NCBI GenBank assembly: GCA_030142905.1
Contig: JASJOG010000033.1
Span: 1,302,001 to 1,366,000, forward strand
Reading direction: 5' to 3'
Source of the DNA: Heliopora coerulea
Lineage: Eukaryota > Cnidaria > Anthozoa > Scleralcyonacea > Helioporidae
Length of the DNA: 64,000 nucleotides
Each line of letters begins with the position of its first letter. Within the stretch, counting starts at the first letter, position 1. Shown in pieces: positions 53,649 through 62,753 of the stretch. The notes under the pieces were generated by a model that was not told the DNA's origin, made no database searches, and was given only the letters and a program-made list of their open reading frames with translations. The position numbers and the translations under genes were made by a program.

Positions 53649-53713
53649 AATACGTAGATTAAGTAAAACGAAGTAGAGTGCTCGATACCGGAGGAGAGCT
53701 AATATTTATAACA

Positions 53714-54369
53714 TTATGAGTTCAACTGTAACTTTCTAGTGTTGAATGATTGTTCGTCGGATGAAAGCATCGAGATTCTTTTGTTGATGGAAACTGGGAA
53801 TTGTTTAATGATAGATGGAGGATGGTTGGAGTGGCGGTCTACGTACAGAGGCTCTTCATTTGGTTTCCGGTAAGGCTGGTGTTTTCCGTTGTTGAGGTTC
53901 AAAGTAATGTCAAGAAAGTTAGTTATCTTTTGGTTAAATTGTGTGATGATCTTCAGACCAAACTCGTCGAAAACCATTATTAAATTTTTCCCCGCTTTAT
54001 CGGCTAGTCTCCCGGTGGTATTCTCGAGGAGCATCAAACCCGTCATCTCTATATAGGCCCATGTTGTTCTTGCCAAATTTCTCTCCCAGGTTATTCAGGA
54101 TGAATAAACCGACCAATTCACATATCTCTGCACCGTCAAAGCTTCCCATTGTGGCATCGAACATTCCCGCGTTGTTTTTCTTCACCCATGGTCTTCCTCC
54201 GCTGAAAAGCACTGATTTACGTACATGTTTGATGATGGTTATGTGGTCGTCTGGAATTGGAGTCATCATTTTGGCCTATGAAATAGCTTTGTCTAAAAGA
54301 TCTTCGGTTATACAAGGGTAAAAGCCCACTATGTCAAATGATAAAAAGGAATGTTTGTTTCTGTTATTT
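53714..54369 (-). pseudogene. Second PLE-type RT fragment joined in frame to the first (chimera)
   Basis: Reads SFLSFDIVGFYPCITEDLLD, a TAG in place of the expected Tyr codon near 54,276, then MMTPIPDDHITIIKHVRKS, VKKNNAGMFDATMGSFDGAE and GLYRDDG, the RT catalytic pair in an unusual RDDG context. It is frameshifted near 54,050 into LMLLENTTGRLADK, then FLDITLNLNNGKHQPYRKPN and SNHPPSIIKQFPVSINKRI. It begins again at an early RT motif although the upstream fragment has already passed its own active site, so two different elements are fused. Broken by at least one stop and two frameshifts. Confidence 0.75.
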
Positions 54370-57028
54370 ATCGCGTTGAACCATTCGAAGGGTTTAAAAT
54401 GTAGATATTGGTGTGCGTCGGTTTCCTTATAAAAAATATCAGTGTGTAGTCTTGTAACTTCTTTGTAAAGCAGGACGTCGAGAAATGGTAGTTCTTTGTC
54501 GTCCTTTTCCATGGTAAACTTAATTTTTTTGTGTAAACTATTTAACAACGAATGGAACTCGTTTAAATTGTCTACAGTATCGTTCCATGGGAAGAAGCAA
54601 TCGTCTAAAATTCTTTTAAACATTTTGATAAGGTCTTCTTTGTTTGCACTGCCGCAAGTTGCTTCGTATTTATCATATAATTGTTTCTTCAAATATCTCA
54701 TCACCAGTGTGGCATACGTCGGCGCTATTTTTGTCCCCATTGCGGTTCCTTGGAGTTGTTTATAAAAATTACCATCGAAATGAAACGTATTTTCCTTTGG
54801 AACGGTTGGAATTGCTTCCAGGATAAATTCTTTCGAAAATGGTCGCATCAAGGATGTGTGGTAGTTGTCTTATCAGTATTCTATTGCTATTAAACCTAGG
54901 TCGTGAGGAATGTTCGTGTAAAGACCAACTACGTCAAAGGATACCAATAATGTGTTTTTGTCAATCTGTTCTGGAATCTGATTAAGAAAGTCTAAGTCGT
55001 CTCGCATATAGCTGGGAACATGTTTGCATAGAGGTTTTAGTATCAGGTCAATGAAATTGCTGAGTCGGTGTGTAGGAGAAGAAGGTCCAGCAACAATAGG
55101 TCTCATCTTTAAATCCAGAGTTGATTCAGGTGGTAGTCTGATACATGCTGTTTTGAGTTGAAATAGCGTCCTTGATTGATTTCGACTTATGTATTTTTGG
55201 CACTCCGTAGAAGTTTGATATTTTCTATACAAAATTTTTGATGTAGTCTTTTTGCTTGTGAGTTAGTTCTTGTCCGTATTTTTTGGCTAATTTTTCAATT
55301 TTTCTTAAAACAACGTCGTCCTTATTGTCAACTCCTAGTTCCATTTAATTTTCTTCACCGGAAAGTAATTCGATTATTTTGTGTTTGTAGAATATTGAGT
55401 CCATGATCACTGTTGTCCCGCCCTTGTCTGCTTCTTAAATCACAATTGAATCCTAAGTCGTTCAAAACTTTCCATTCATCTTTTGATATGTTTTGATTTT
55501 TTGAGATGTGGGTTCTGCTATCTGTTCATGATAATATTTTGCAGCGTCAAGAATTACCGAAAGATACCTGTCATTTGTTTTTGGAGGAACGATGTGAGAT
55601 TTGTTTTGTATAAGAAAGTTGTCTCGATTTTGTTCCTCGTGTTCATTAAACCATTCCAGAAGTCGTAGTTTTCGTCCAAATTCTTCGATGTCTGTTTTAA
55701 GTTCGGTTTTATTCGACTTTGGAGTTGGTGCAAGTTTTAGGCTTCTCTTTAACAGTTTTATCTTACTAGGCGAAAGTTCCCTGGACGAAATATTGACTAT
55801 TTTAGGTTTGGTTAGATTTCCGTTTGTATTACTTACTTTTCTTGGAATGCTTGTTGGTCGGTGTTGGTCGGTCGGGTGCCGGTGTTGCTGATTCTGAAAA
55901 AAAAAATTATTAGATTGCCTTGATGTATATTGTCTTCTGTATTGTTCGTGTTGTTTTTGCGTTGGGGGTGGTCTTGCTTGTTGGAAAGGTCTTCTTACTG
56001 CTTCTGAATATGTCGCTGGTCTTTCGTTTAGTCGCTGATCGGGTTGGGTTGTTGATCTTATTGGTCTCGGGTGTCTTGTATCTTGGTAGGTTGGTGTAGC
56101 TATCTTTTGTTGTGTTCTCTGGTCTCTGCCATTTAACCGTCTGATTTCGGCACGCGTATGGTGTGGTCGGAATTGGGTTTTCCGTTGATTGTTCGAAACT
56201 AGTTGTTTGGTCGTATCTTGGTTTTGTTGTCGTGACCATGGGATGTCAGTTCTGGCTGGAATCTTGTTGGTTGTTCGCGCGTTGAAATTTCTTGCGTAAT
56301 TTTCCTGCGATTTTCTGGGCTTCAAATAATTATCGTTATTGAATTCTTCTTCATATTTCTCCAGCAATTTCTGTTTCGTCTGTCATCTTTCTTGAGATTT
56401 TGCTTCTTCATCTTCACATTCATCTATCCACCAGGTTTTCAGTTCTCTTGTGGTATTATCATCGAATTGCCTCTTTAACAGGTCGTTCATTTCCTGGTCC
56501 ACCTGCCTGTACTTGTTTGGATGACGGGTGGCACGAATCTTGAGTAGTTGGGACTCAAATTGAAACCTTTCAACAACCGAACTCTGTCGCATTTTTCTTT
56601 CATCTTCAGTTTCGCCTGGGATGAATTTTAGTAAGAATTTTCTCGGAATTATCTTCTTTTCTTTGTTTGTCTAAGTCTCGTATATAATGGCGGTGTTTTC
56701 ACAATTAAGGGTGTGCCAATACAACTGCTTTCGTTTGTTTAAATGTCTGTTCCATGTTTGTGAAATAAACCTCCGTTTCTGTGAGATTTCCTTCCTTGTT
56801 GATGAGACCTTCGAATTCTTTAAAACTTCTCTCTTGTATCTGATTTATAGATGTTGTGAAAGGTCTGCAAGTTTCTTCTCATGCTAGGTTTGCGTTACGT
56901 TGGTTTTGGAACATTTGATGTAATGACTCGCTGATGTCTCCTAACTTTAGCGAGATCGTTGATAGGATATCTTTTATATCACCATCAGGTTAATCCTCTT
57001 GTGTTCGCGTTGATCTTCTCGTTGACAT
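54370..57028 (-). pseudogene. Penelope-like element ORF: N-terminal region and reverse transcriptase, broken
   Basis: A possible start ATG at 57,028 (MSTRRSTRTQED) opens an N-terminal region with several stops and frameshifts to 56,383. A 301-codon frame at 55,462-56,367 is rich in Gln, Arg, Asn and Thr, likely a nucleic-acid-binding linker. PLE motifs follow in order: ADKGGTTVIMDSIFYKH (about 55,390-55,440), FYGVPKIHKS (about 55,195-55,220), KMRPIVAGPSSPTHRLSNFI, LVSFDVVGLYTNIPHD, GTAMGTKIAPTYATLVM and RILDDCFFPWNDT (catalytic Asp pair; usual YLDD is ILDD), then ELPFLDVLLYKE and HQYLHFKPFEWF. It then switches to another element near 54,370. No GIY-YIG follows. Confidence 0.85.
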
Positions 57029-57380
57029 ACTTGTATTGAAATTTGTATATAAAAATACGTTTGGATGTCAACACAAGTAAATAATATACAATTTACAAAA
57101 CGAGCAGGAGTGTTTTATCGGATATAAAGCACGAGGCGATGGCCTCGTGTGATCCAATAAAGCACGTACTGCGAGTTTTGTAAATGTATTATAAGACGAA
57201 CCTCTTTATACACGAATTCCCTAAGAAAGTTTGGCAATTTATGTTTTCTAAGGCGAAAAATATTGAGGAGAATTTCAGGAGAATTTCAGGATAAAGCACA
57301 TGTGTCTGTATCACATATACAGACACGACACGGTTATGATTTTCTTTTTTATTTTCCTTATGAATTCTTAATGTTTATAT
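57029..57380 (-). repeat. 5' UTR-like leader of the PLE, repeated at 59.5 and 63.1 kb
   Basis: Between the PLE start codon and the ribozyme. It contains GAATTCATAAGGAAAA, an AAACATAAATT block, and a hairpin built on CAATAAAGCAC and TGTTTTATCGG (about 57,110-57,166). Related copies in the same orientation lie at 59,505-59,650 and 63,045-63,350. Confidence 0.6.
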
Positions 57381-57391
57381 ATATATATATA
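57378..57391. repeat. (AT)n tract between ribozyme and PLE leader
   Basis: Seven AT units immediately after the ribozyme 3' strand on the minus strand. Confidence 0.85.
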
Positions 57392-57437
57392 ACTACAGAC
57401 GGAATCGTTTCGGCCTACTGGGCCTCATCAGTGTAGT
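57392..57437 (-). ncRNA. Canonical hammerhead ribozyme upstream of a PLE reading frame
   Basis: Read on the minus strand: ACTACA (stem I 5'), CTGATGA, stem II GGCC/GGCC with loop CAGTA, GAAA, stem III CG/CG with loop ATTC, then TC as the cleavage-site U16.1-C17, and TGTAGT (stem I 3', six perfect pairs with ACTACA). Every conserved core position is present and all three stems pair; it is 46 nt. It lies about 360 bases upstream of the PLE start codon in the same orientation, where self-cleavage would set the RNA 5' end. Catalytic activity is inferred from the consensus only. Confidence 0.85.
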
Positions 57438-57499
57438 GCTGACGAGCAGGATGGAGAAGCCTATATTATATAGGCAACTCAAATGTCCCACACATGTGG

Positions 57500-57505
<6 letters not shown>

Positions 57506-57549
<44 letters not shown>
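57506..57549. repeat. (AT)n microsatellite
   Basis: About 22 AT units. It separates the ribozyme unit on its left from a different PLE fragment on its right. Confidence 0.95.
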
Positions 57550-57550
<1 letters not shown>

Positions 57551-58181
57551 ATAATCAAGAGCCTGCTCGACATAAAGTAAAATAAAAACATGGATCTACC
57601 TTTGGGAGTAATATTGAAAAGCGATCTTTCCACATCAATCATTCTTTTGATTGAGGTTCCTGTGGAGTTATTTATTTAATAATTTGTGGTAAATGTGGTA
57701 AACAATATGTGGGAAGCACCATCACATCGTTTAGAACTCGTTTTAACAATAAGAGTTTATTTAACAGATACGGAAAGGGTCAGAGGTATTTGTAGAGAGC
57801 GTTATTATACTCATTTTTGGGAGGAAGGTCATAGGGGATTGGACGATGTGGTGGTAAAAATGATTGGTTATACTGATGTAAGGGAGCCAACTCGTACAGA
57901 GACATTCTAAATTGAGAAACTTAATTGCTATATACCTCAAGGACTGAACACCCTGGTAATTAAAAGGCTATTTAGATTTGTGTTACGTCTCTATGTACGT
58001 TTATGCAACACGGCCGAAAATTTAGTTTTTTCAATCCTTTTTAATGTTTTAATAAAACGTTTAGATCAGTTACATCCAGTCAATGTCTGTCACTGGTGTT
58101 GTATCTGGTGTTGTGTTATGACGTGTTGTATCTGAAGAAGGGGCTGTGCCCCGAAACGTAATATTTTACGTGATTAAATAT
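57550..58181 (+). mobile_element. 5'-truncated Penelope-like element with GIY-YIG remnant and tail
   Basis: The coding remnant (about 57,618-57,960) reads RSFHINHSFD, CGVIYLIICGKCGKQYVGST and FRTRFNN in one frame, and ERYYTHFWEEGHRGLDDVVV and KMIGYTDVREPT in another, so a frameshift lies near 57,770. This is a PLE GIY-YIG domain (VIY/YVG halves, CxxC, HFWE). The 3' tail (57,980-58,100) recurs inverted at 59,385-59,475 and ends in a hammerhead-like motif. (AT)n tracts flank both ends. Confidence 0.82.
58128..58170 (+). ncRNA. Hammerhead-like motif with palindromic stem III
   Basis: GTAT, CTGAAGA, stem II GGGGC/GCCCC (one extra A before it), GAAA, then CGTAATATT where ACGT can only pair between two copies. 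Stem I is short (GTAT/ATAT). Confidence 0.5.
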
Positions 58182-58200
58182 CATATATATATATATATAT
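58182..58200. repeat. (AT)n tract
   Basis: Nine to ten AT units separating two PLE fragments. Confidence 0.85.
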
Positions 58201-58225
58201 AGTGAGGTTTTGCTTAAGAGTATAT

Positions 58226-58267
58226 GGTTGCTACTCCGAGTTTCACGCGGATGCGATCTTCAGGTAA
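58226..58267 (-). ncRNA. Hammerhead-like motif, left arm copy
   Basis: Mirror of the 58,689 motif. The only clear change is GTTAC for GTTGC in stem I, creating an A-A mismatch opposite GCAAC. CTGAAGA and GAAA are intact. Confidence 0.55.
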
Positions 58268-58688
58268 CTGAAACAGCGTCGATTCATTGTCTCCTTTTTC
58301 TCTGTTCATTGACGTCATGGTTTGCGTGGGTTGGATGACTCATCGCTATTGTCCTCGTGTGGCTTGTCTTTGAGATGAGAAATCTGTTCCGGTGTCTGCA
58401 CTTTGAGACGATCTCCGATCTTTTGTTGAGAAGGCCTACACAAGCGGAGCAAAAAGATGTAACCTTTGCCTGGAGGAAAAGTTTTGCATTATGAAAGCAC
58501 GCCTAAAAAACCACCTAAAGAACCTTCTCAACAAAAGATCGGAGATCGTCTCAAAGTGCAGACACCGGAACAGATTTCTCATCTCAAAGACAAGCCACAC
58601 GAGGACAATAGCGATGAGTCATCCAACCCACGCAAACCATGACGTCAATGAACAGAGAAAAAGGAGACAATGAATCGACGCTGTTTCA

Positions 58689-58730
58689 GTTGCCTGAAGA
58701 TCGCATCCGCGTGAAACTCGGAGTAGCAAC
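58689..58730 (+). ncRNA. Hammerhead-like ribozyme motif, right arm copy
   Basis: GTTGC, CTGAAGA, stem II CGC/GCG (with a U-U at its base), GAAA, stem III CTCGGAG, TA, GCAAC. Stem I GTTGC/GCAAC pairs perfectly over five positions. Confidence 0.62.
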
Positions 58731-58819
58731 CATATACTCTTAAGCAAAACCTCACTACATTTAAGCTCTGCCCCATATGGTATCGAGCACTCTTGGATCC
58801 ATCGTAAACATCATCTCAG

Positions 58820-58852
<33 letters not shown>

Positions 58853-58862
58853 ATATATATAT
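58820..58862. repeat. (AT)n microsatellite
   Basis: Two AT runs interrupted by one G at 58,850. Confidence 0.9.
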
Positions 58863-59097
58863 TTTGCAGAAACAGTATGCAGAAACAGTATGACGTTCTA
58901 TGGAAAGAATTTTTATAAATAATCATCATACCATTAAAAGACCATTAAAAGATAATTACCCGTAATTAGCAGGTAATTAACATAACAGTAGACTGACGTA
59001 ACCATGTAAATATTATATAAGTTAGTCACCACTCACAAACAACTCACACCTGAAGAGCTTCAGTAGCGAAAACGTTTGTGTGAAATAAAATATCATT
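58863..59097 (+). mobile_element. PLE 3' tail with hammerhead motif
   Basis: Non-coding tail homologous to the inverted copy at 51.05-51.18 kb (AATTAACATAACAGTAGACT). It starts at an (AT)n tract and has a GCAGAAACAGTAT duplication at 58,865-58,890. No coding remnant. Confidence 0.65.
59044..59083 (+). ncRNA. Minimal hammerhead ribozyme, complete core, palindromic stem III
   Basis: TCACAC (stem I 5'), CTGAAGA, stem II GCT/AGC with loop TCAGT, GAAA, then AACGTT as a self-complementary stem III, TT, and GTGTGA (stem I 3', six perfect pairs). All core bases fit, with U at position 17. Stem III has no loop in the monomer, so efficient folding would need two copies in one RNA or a dimer. Confidence 0.7.
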
Positions 59098-59194
59098 TAG
59101 ACAAAACTAAGTGGTTTTATGATTTTCATTCATACTGATATCTTTTTGTTGTCAACACAACTTTTACCTATAGATTTACTTGTGTTCAACCATT

Positions 59195-59198
<4 letters not shown>

Positions 59199-59252
<54 letters not shown>

Positions 59253-59253
59253 G
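59199..59253. repeat. (CT)n-(AT)n compound microsatellite
   Basis: About 16 CT units running into about 10 AT units, at the 3' boundary of the next inverted PLE tail. Confidence 0.95.
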
Positions 59254-59475
59254 ATACGTTTCGGAGACCAACCCTTTCATCAGTTCTTATATGTGCATAT
59301 GTACATATGCACATATGTACACATGTATATATGTATATTTGTGTGTATGTTACTTAGGCGACCAGTGATAGACAAGTTAAACTTGACCATTGATAGACAT
59401 TGACTGGTTGTAACTGATCTAAACGTTTTATTAAAACATTAAAAAAGTTTGAAAAAACTAAATTTTGGGCTGCCA
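59254..59475 (-). mobile_element. PLE 3' tail, inverted relative to the 58.0-kb copy
   Basis: 59,385-59,475 matches the reverse complement of 57,980-58,100 (TTTATTAAAACATTAAAAA, CTGATCTAAACG, CATTGACTGG). A degenerate hammerhead (CTGATGA, weak stem II, GAAACG) lies at 59,248-59,287 beside the microsatellite. Confidence 0.7.
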
Positions 59476-59504
59476 TCAACGACCTTCCTCAGAGTTCTGC
59501 CGCT

Positions 59505-59650
59505 CATTCGCGAAGAAAGTTTTGAAATTTATGTTTTCTAAGCCGAAAAAATTATCTTTACCACATACAAAAATAGGACACAACCATGATTTTCCTTTAA
59601 AATTTCCTCATGAATTCTTAATGAATCTGATAAATGTATATATGTATATA
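59505..59650 (-). repeat. Copy of the PLE 5' leader
   Basis: On the minus strand ATTAAGAATTCATGAGGAAA and TTAGAAAACATAAATTTCAA match the 57.1-57.4 kb leader, and a TATATACAT microsatellite precedes it. No coding sequence follows. Confidence 0.55.
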
Positions 59651-59910
59651 TTGACATGTATACTGTTTAGCAGTGGTGTAACGCTGTGTTGTGAAATATG
59701 GTTATGTGTTGTGAGTTGTGTTGTGTTGTGTTGCAGTTTCTTCGTTACATTGTATTGCATTGGTCGAGTTGCTTCGTGTACTGTGATGTAATTTGATTTG
59801 GCTTGCAATGATGTTGAGTGATACTAAATAGTAATCAACAAGGTTGGTCCAGCGTAGGCAGCGGCGCAACAGCACAACACTAAGGGAGGGATTCTCGCTT
59901 GCCACAACCT

Positions 59911-60244
59911 GAAACAGGTCAAGCACAGTTTTACATGCGTTTCCTCCAGCGTCACTTACTGCATCTCCTGCTGTAAATGTGGTATACTCTACATTGGAGA
60001 AACTGGAAGACGTTTAGGTGACAGATTTGCTGAACATCTGCGTGATATAAAAAACAATGAGTACAACAAACCTGTCGCCAGGCATTTCAACAGTGCCAAC
60101 CACTCCATTTCTGACATAAAAGTTTGTGCCATCCTCTCCATCACTGGTGCGAATGATACCCGCAAGAAACAAGAACAGCGTCTCATTTACAAACTTGGTA
60201 CTCTCCATCCCCACGGCCTTAATGAGCGTTTTTCTTTCATTTAG
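59911..60244 (+). CDS. GIY-YIG endonuclease C-terminal fragment of a PLE
   Basis: Open on the plus strand to TAG at 60,242-60,244 and without its own ATG. Reads CISCCKCGILYIGETGRRLG, then DRFAEHLRDIKNNEYNKPVA and RHFNSANHSISDIKV, ending KLGTLHPHGLNERFSFI. The CxxCxxC knuckle, LYIGET (second half of GIY-YIG) and Arg/Glu residues are intact. The RT part is absent because of 5' truncation. Confidence 0.88.
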
Positions 60245-60536
60245 GTCCTCATCAGTCAATGCCTGCCTCTGCAGACATTCACAGTATTTTGTATTACTTT
60301 TCTATGCCATTTGTTGTGTTTAATTTTCTACTGTGCTCTTACTTGTTTTATATTCAGCCTGCATGCAGGCATACCCCTTTACTATCGGGTTTGTTGCTGT
60401 GCGCGGGCTTAATATTGAATAAGTTTTAATTTTGTTATGGTTACGTTTCTGTCATTGGTTAATTTTGTTTCACGTGACTGCTTGTATAGCTTGCTATATA
60501 AGCAACAAGTTTGTTTATTCTATTTCTCTTTCTACT

Positions 60537-60580
60537 AACTCTCCAGACGAAGGGCCTTTGCTCGAAACGTCGAGGATAGA
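60537..60580 (+). ncRNA. Degenerate hammerhead-like motif
   Basis: CAGACGA in place of CTGANGA, stem II GGGC/GCTC, GAAACGTC with palindromic ACGT as minimal stem III, and a weak stem I (CTC/GAG). It sits in the right terminus of the 59.8-60.6 kb PLE copy. Confidence 0.4.
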
Positions 60581-60647
60581 ATATTTTTATCTGTTTCAGA
60601 TTGTGGCAAGGGAGAATCCCTCCCTTGGTGTTGTGATACTAAATAGT

Positions 60648-60800
60648 GTTGTAATGCATGCAATGCTATGGTATTTCGTGAGATGGGATGGTATGGTATG
60701 GCGTGAAATAGTGTAGCGCGATATGGGATGAGATGTATAGTGTGCCGGGGTATGATAAAGGTATGGTGCGGCGTGATTTGGTATGATATTATGATATATG
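60648..60800. repeat. Degenerate GGTATG/GATATG repeat
   Basis: Irregular TGGTATGG, GCGTGA and ATGATATGA units, low complexity. Frames over it are not genes. Confidence 0.8.
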
Positions 60801-62212
60801 ATATGAACTGGCATGATATCTGTTTAAGTAAAATAATATACAGTTTTCTGATCATATTTATTGAACAGATATGTTACCATACATGGGTCATTATCTCTTC
60901 TGAATTTTGAATTTTCAATACAGCTTTTTTTCAATGCTTGAGAGACGATTTTAAAATCTGCACTGACTTCTAGGCAAAGATCGGAAAACTATCAAAAAGA
61001 ATAGGCACCATTAATCTAATTGCTGATTATTTATAAATGATACCATAAATGTAATTCTACGTGGATTTTCATTCCTGGGGATTTATGATAGACGCACAAA
61101 TGATATCACTAAAATAGTGAACCAATCACAGCACTCCCGCAAGGTAATATCACGAGGCAATGACGCTGCCTCATTTCTACAGATCATGAATCAGGTTAGG
61201 TTACTTTTTTTATCTCTTGCCATGTACCAGAAATTCCCGGTAAATTTTCAATCAATCAGCCTTTTAACTTTGTTGATTCTATTGTTTGTTGTATTAATTA
61301 TATAGATTCATTTTTACATTGTCTCTTCCGAGATAGATAAATAGAAGACATCGCCACATGGCAAGAGCATCGATGATCAACTTTCTTTGTCCTTCCTACG
61401 ATGCAACGTTAATTGTTCATCTTTCGGTCACATTTAATATCTTCCATAACCCAGCTAATTTCGAGGGATTTTTTGTTAAAAAAATAAAGGATTTCCAATT
61501 CATCAGAGTATAATGCTGTCTCAGAGGAATTTTTTTTCGAAAATATTCCCCCCAAAAAATTATAGGTTTAGGGTTGCGTTAATTTTAGTTGGGATCAGGA
61601 TGTTTAAGAATTTAACTTCATACACATAGAAAAAAGGCCTGGGCTGCTTCCGATAGGAATATTTCAAGTGTACCCCAGCTGGCGTCTACCTCATGTCGCT
61701 AATCTGATCAATGGATGGCTATTTGCGGCATGCAAACAGATATGAAGCCGGTCTTTTCAGTGACCTTTGATAGGTTTCCAGTATGCTTAGTCTTCCTCGC
61801 TGCCTTTCTTAGTCCAGTCTGTTGTTTACCCACGCGGAATATCCCTTCTTACATTGCACCATGTTGGCCAATAGCTAATGAATTTCGCCAATTGGCGCGA
61901 ATTTTTGCTTGTAGCTGTAATTGAGGAAGTTCTTGAATCCTGGGAACCCAGCAGAGACTGACTGATTTGGGGAAAAGGAATGTTGTACTCGAATATGCAG
62001 TTGCACCTAAGGTTAGGGCTATAGTTTTAAACTCTTAGATTTTATTTACTCCGACAAACGACCAGGACTAAGGTCTAATTTAATTCCCAGTCTGAAGAGC
62101 GACGGTTTAGGTTTAGGCTTTAGAGCCTAAATTTCGGGCCGAACTTATGTCAATAATTCATACGAAAAATACACTACCTGACCCAAATGTTTGCAATGTG
62201 TCACAATCATTA
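60801..62212. other. No supported gene
   Basis: AT-rich DNA. The frames 61,117-61,305 and 61,715-61,924 have hydrophobic or cysteine-rich stretches but no domain or splice context. Confidence 0.5.
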
Positions 62213-62473
62213 GACCATAGGGTCTCAGACGGATAGTATGATGTTAATTGGAGACCTTGATTGTAATATTGATATGCCTCTTTCGTACTTGAAAGCTGAA
62301 CACATCTGTAATGTGATATTGTGTATAAGTAAGCTTAGTAAAATAAAATTTACTTATACACAATATCACATTACAGGTATGTTCAGCTTTCAAGTACGAA
62401 AGAGGCATATCAATATTACGAACCAGGTCTCTAATTAACATCATACTTGCCGTCTGAGACCCTATAGTCTAGT
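62213..62473. repeat. 260-bp hairpin with near-identical 120-bp arms
   Basis: The left arm from TAGGGTCTCAGACGG through TTGATATGCCTCTTTCGTAC to GTGATATTGTGTATAAGTA is mirrored on the right to CCGTCTGAGACCCTA with few changes, around a loop of about 18 bp. Identical-looking 66-codon frames appear on both strands as a result. The right end overlaps a tRNA-like promoter. Confidence 0.88.
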
Positions 62474-62530
62474 GGTAAAACAACCGTACCGGCAATCGGG
62501 AGACACGGGTTCGATTCCCGTTGGGGAACT
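62458..62530 (+). repeat. tRNA-like sequence with A and B boxes
   Basis: TAGTCTAGTGGTAAAAC (A box) and ACGGGTTCGATTCCCGT (B box with a perfect 5-bp T stem) at normal spacing. The acceptor stem (GACCCTA against TGGGGAA) does not pair well, so it is a SINE head or tRNA pseudogene able to attract RNA polymerase III. Confidence 0.6.
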
Positions 62531-62753
62531 CAGAACTTTTCTTAGATAAAGCTTGAGAACAAACTTTTCCTCATATATATCCAAGCTTACAAAACATCTA
62601 CACTTAGTAAGATGAAATTTACTTATACACCATATCTATATATTTACATCTACATATATATCTATATCTATATATAGCTCGATCACATAACCTCTCTCTG
62701 CCAAAGTTTAAGATTAAGAATATAAACCATTAAGATAAACTTTCAAAAAACTT

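Larger units (their letters stand above)
58199..58757. mobile_element. PLE fragment between 235-bp inverted copies of its own 3' end
   Basis: Arms 58,199-58,434 and 58,523-58,757 are about 99% identical reverse complements around an 88-bp loop. The loop and start of the right arm encode RCNLCLEEKFCIMKARLKNH, then LLNKRSEIVSKCRHRNRFL, the C-terminal end of a PLE GIY-YIG protein (stop near 58,671). Both arms carry a hammerhead-like motif. High arm identity implies a recent insertion or gene conversion. Confidence 0.85.
59818..60647 (+). mobile_element. Short Penelope-like element copy with 15-bp target duplication
   Basis: GTGATACTAAATAGT occurs at 59,818-59,832 and 60,633-60,647, directly flanking an 800-bp insert. 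Within it, the left segment (about 59,868-59,907) is the reverse complement of the right end (about 60,592-60,632), the inverted-terminus arrangement seen in the other PLE copies. Between them lies an open GIY-YIG remnant (next entry). This is a clean, fairly recent, 5'-truncated insertion. Confidence 0.85.

Noticed and set aside
55462..56367. 301-codon minus frame as a separate host gene
   Set aside because: It lies in line between the PLE start region and PLE RT motifs on the same strand, so it is the N-terminal linker of that element.
62238..62444. Matching 66-codon frames on opposite strands
   Set aside because: They arise because the sequence is an inverted repeat; not genes.
62458..62530. 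Functional tRNA gene
   Set aside because: A and B boxes are good but the acceptor stem does not pair and the anticodon arm is irregular.
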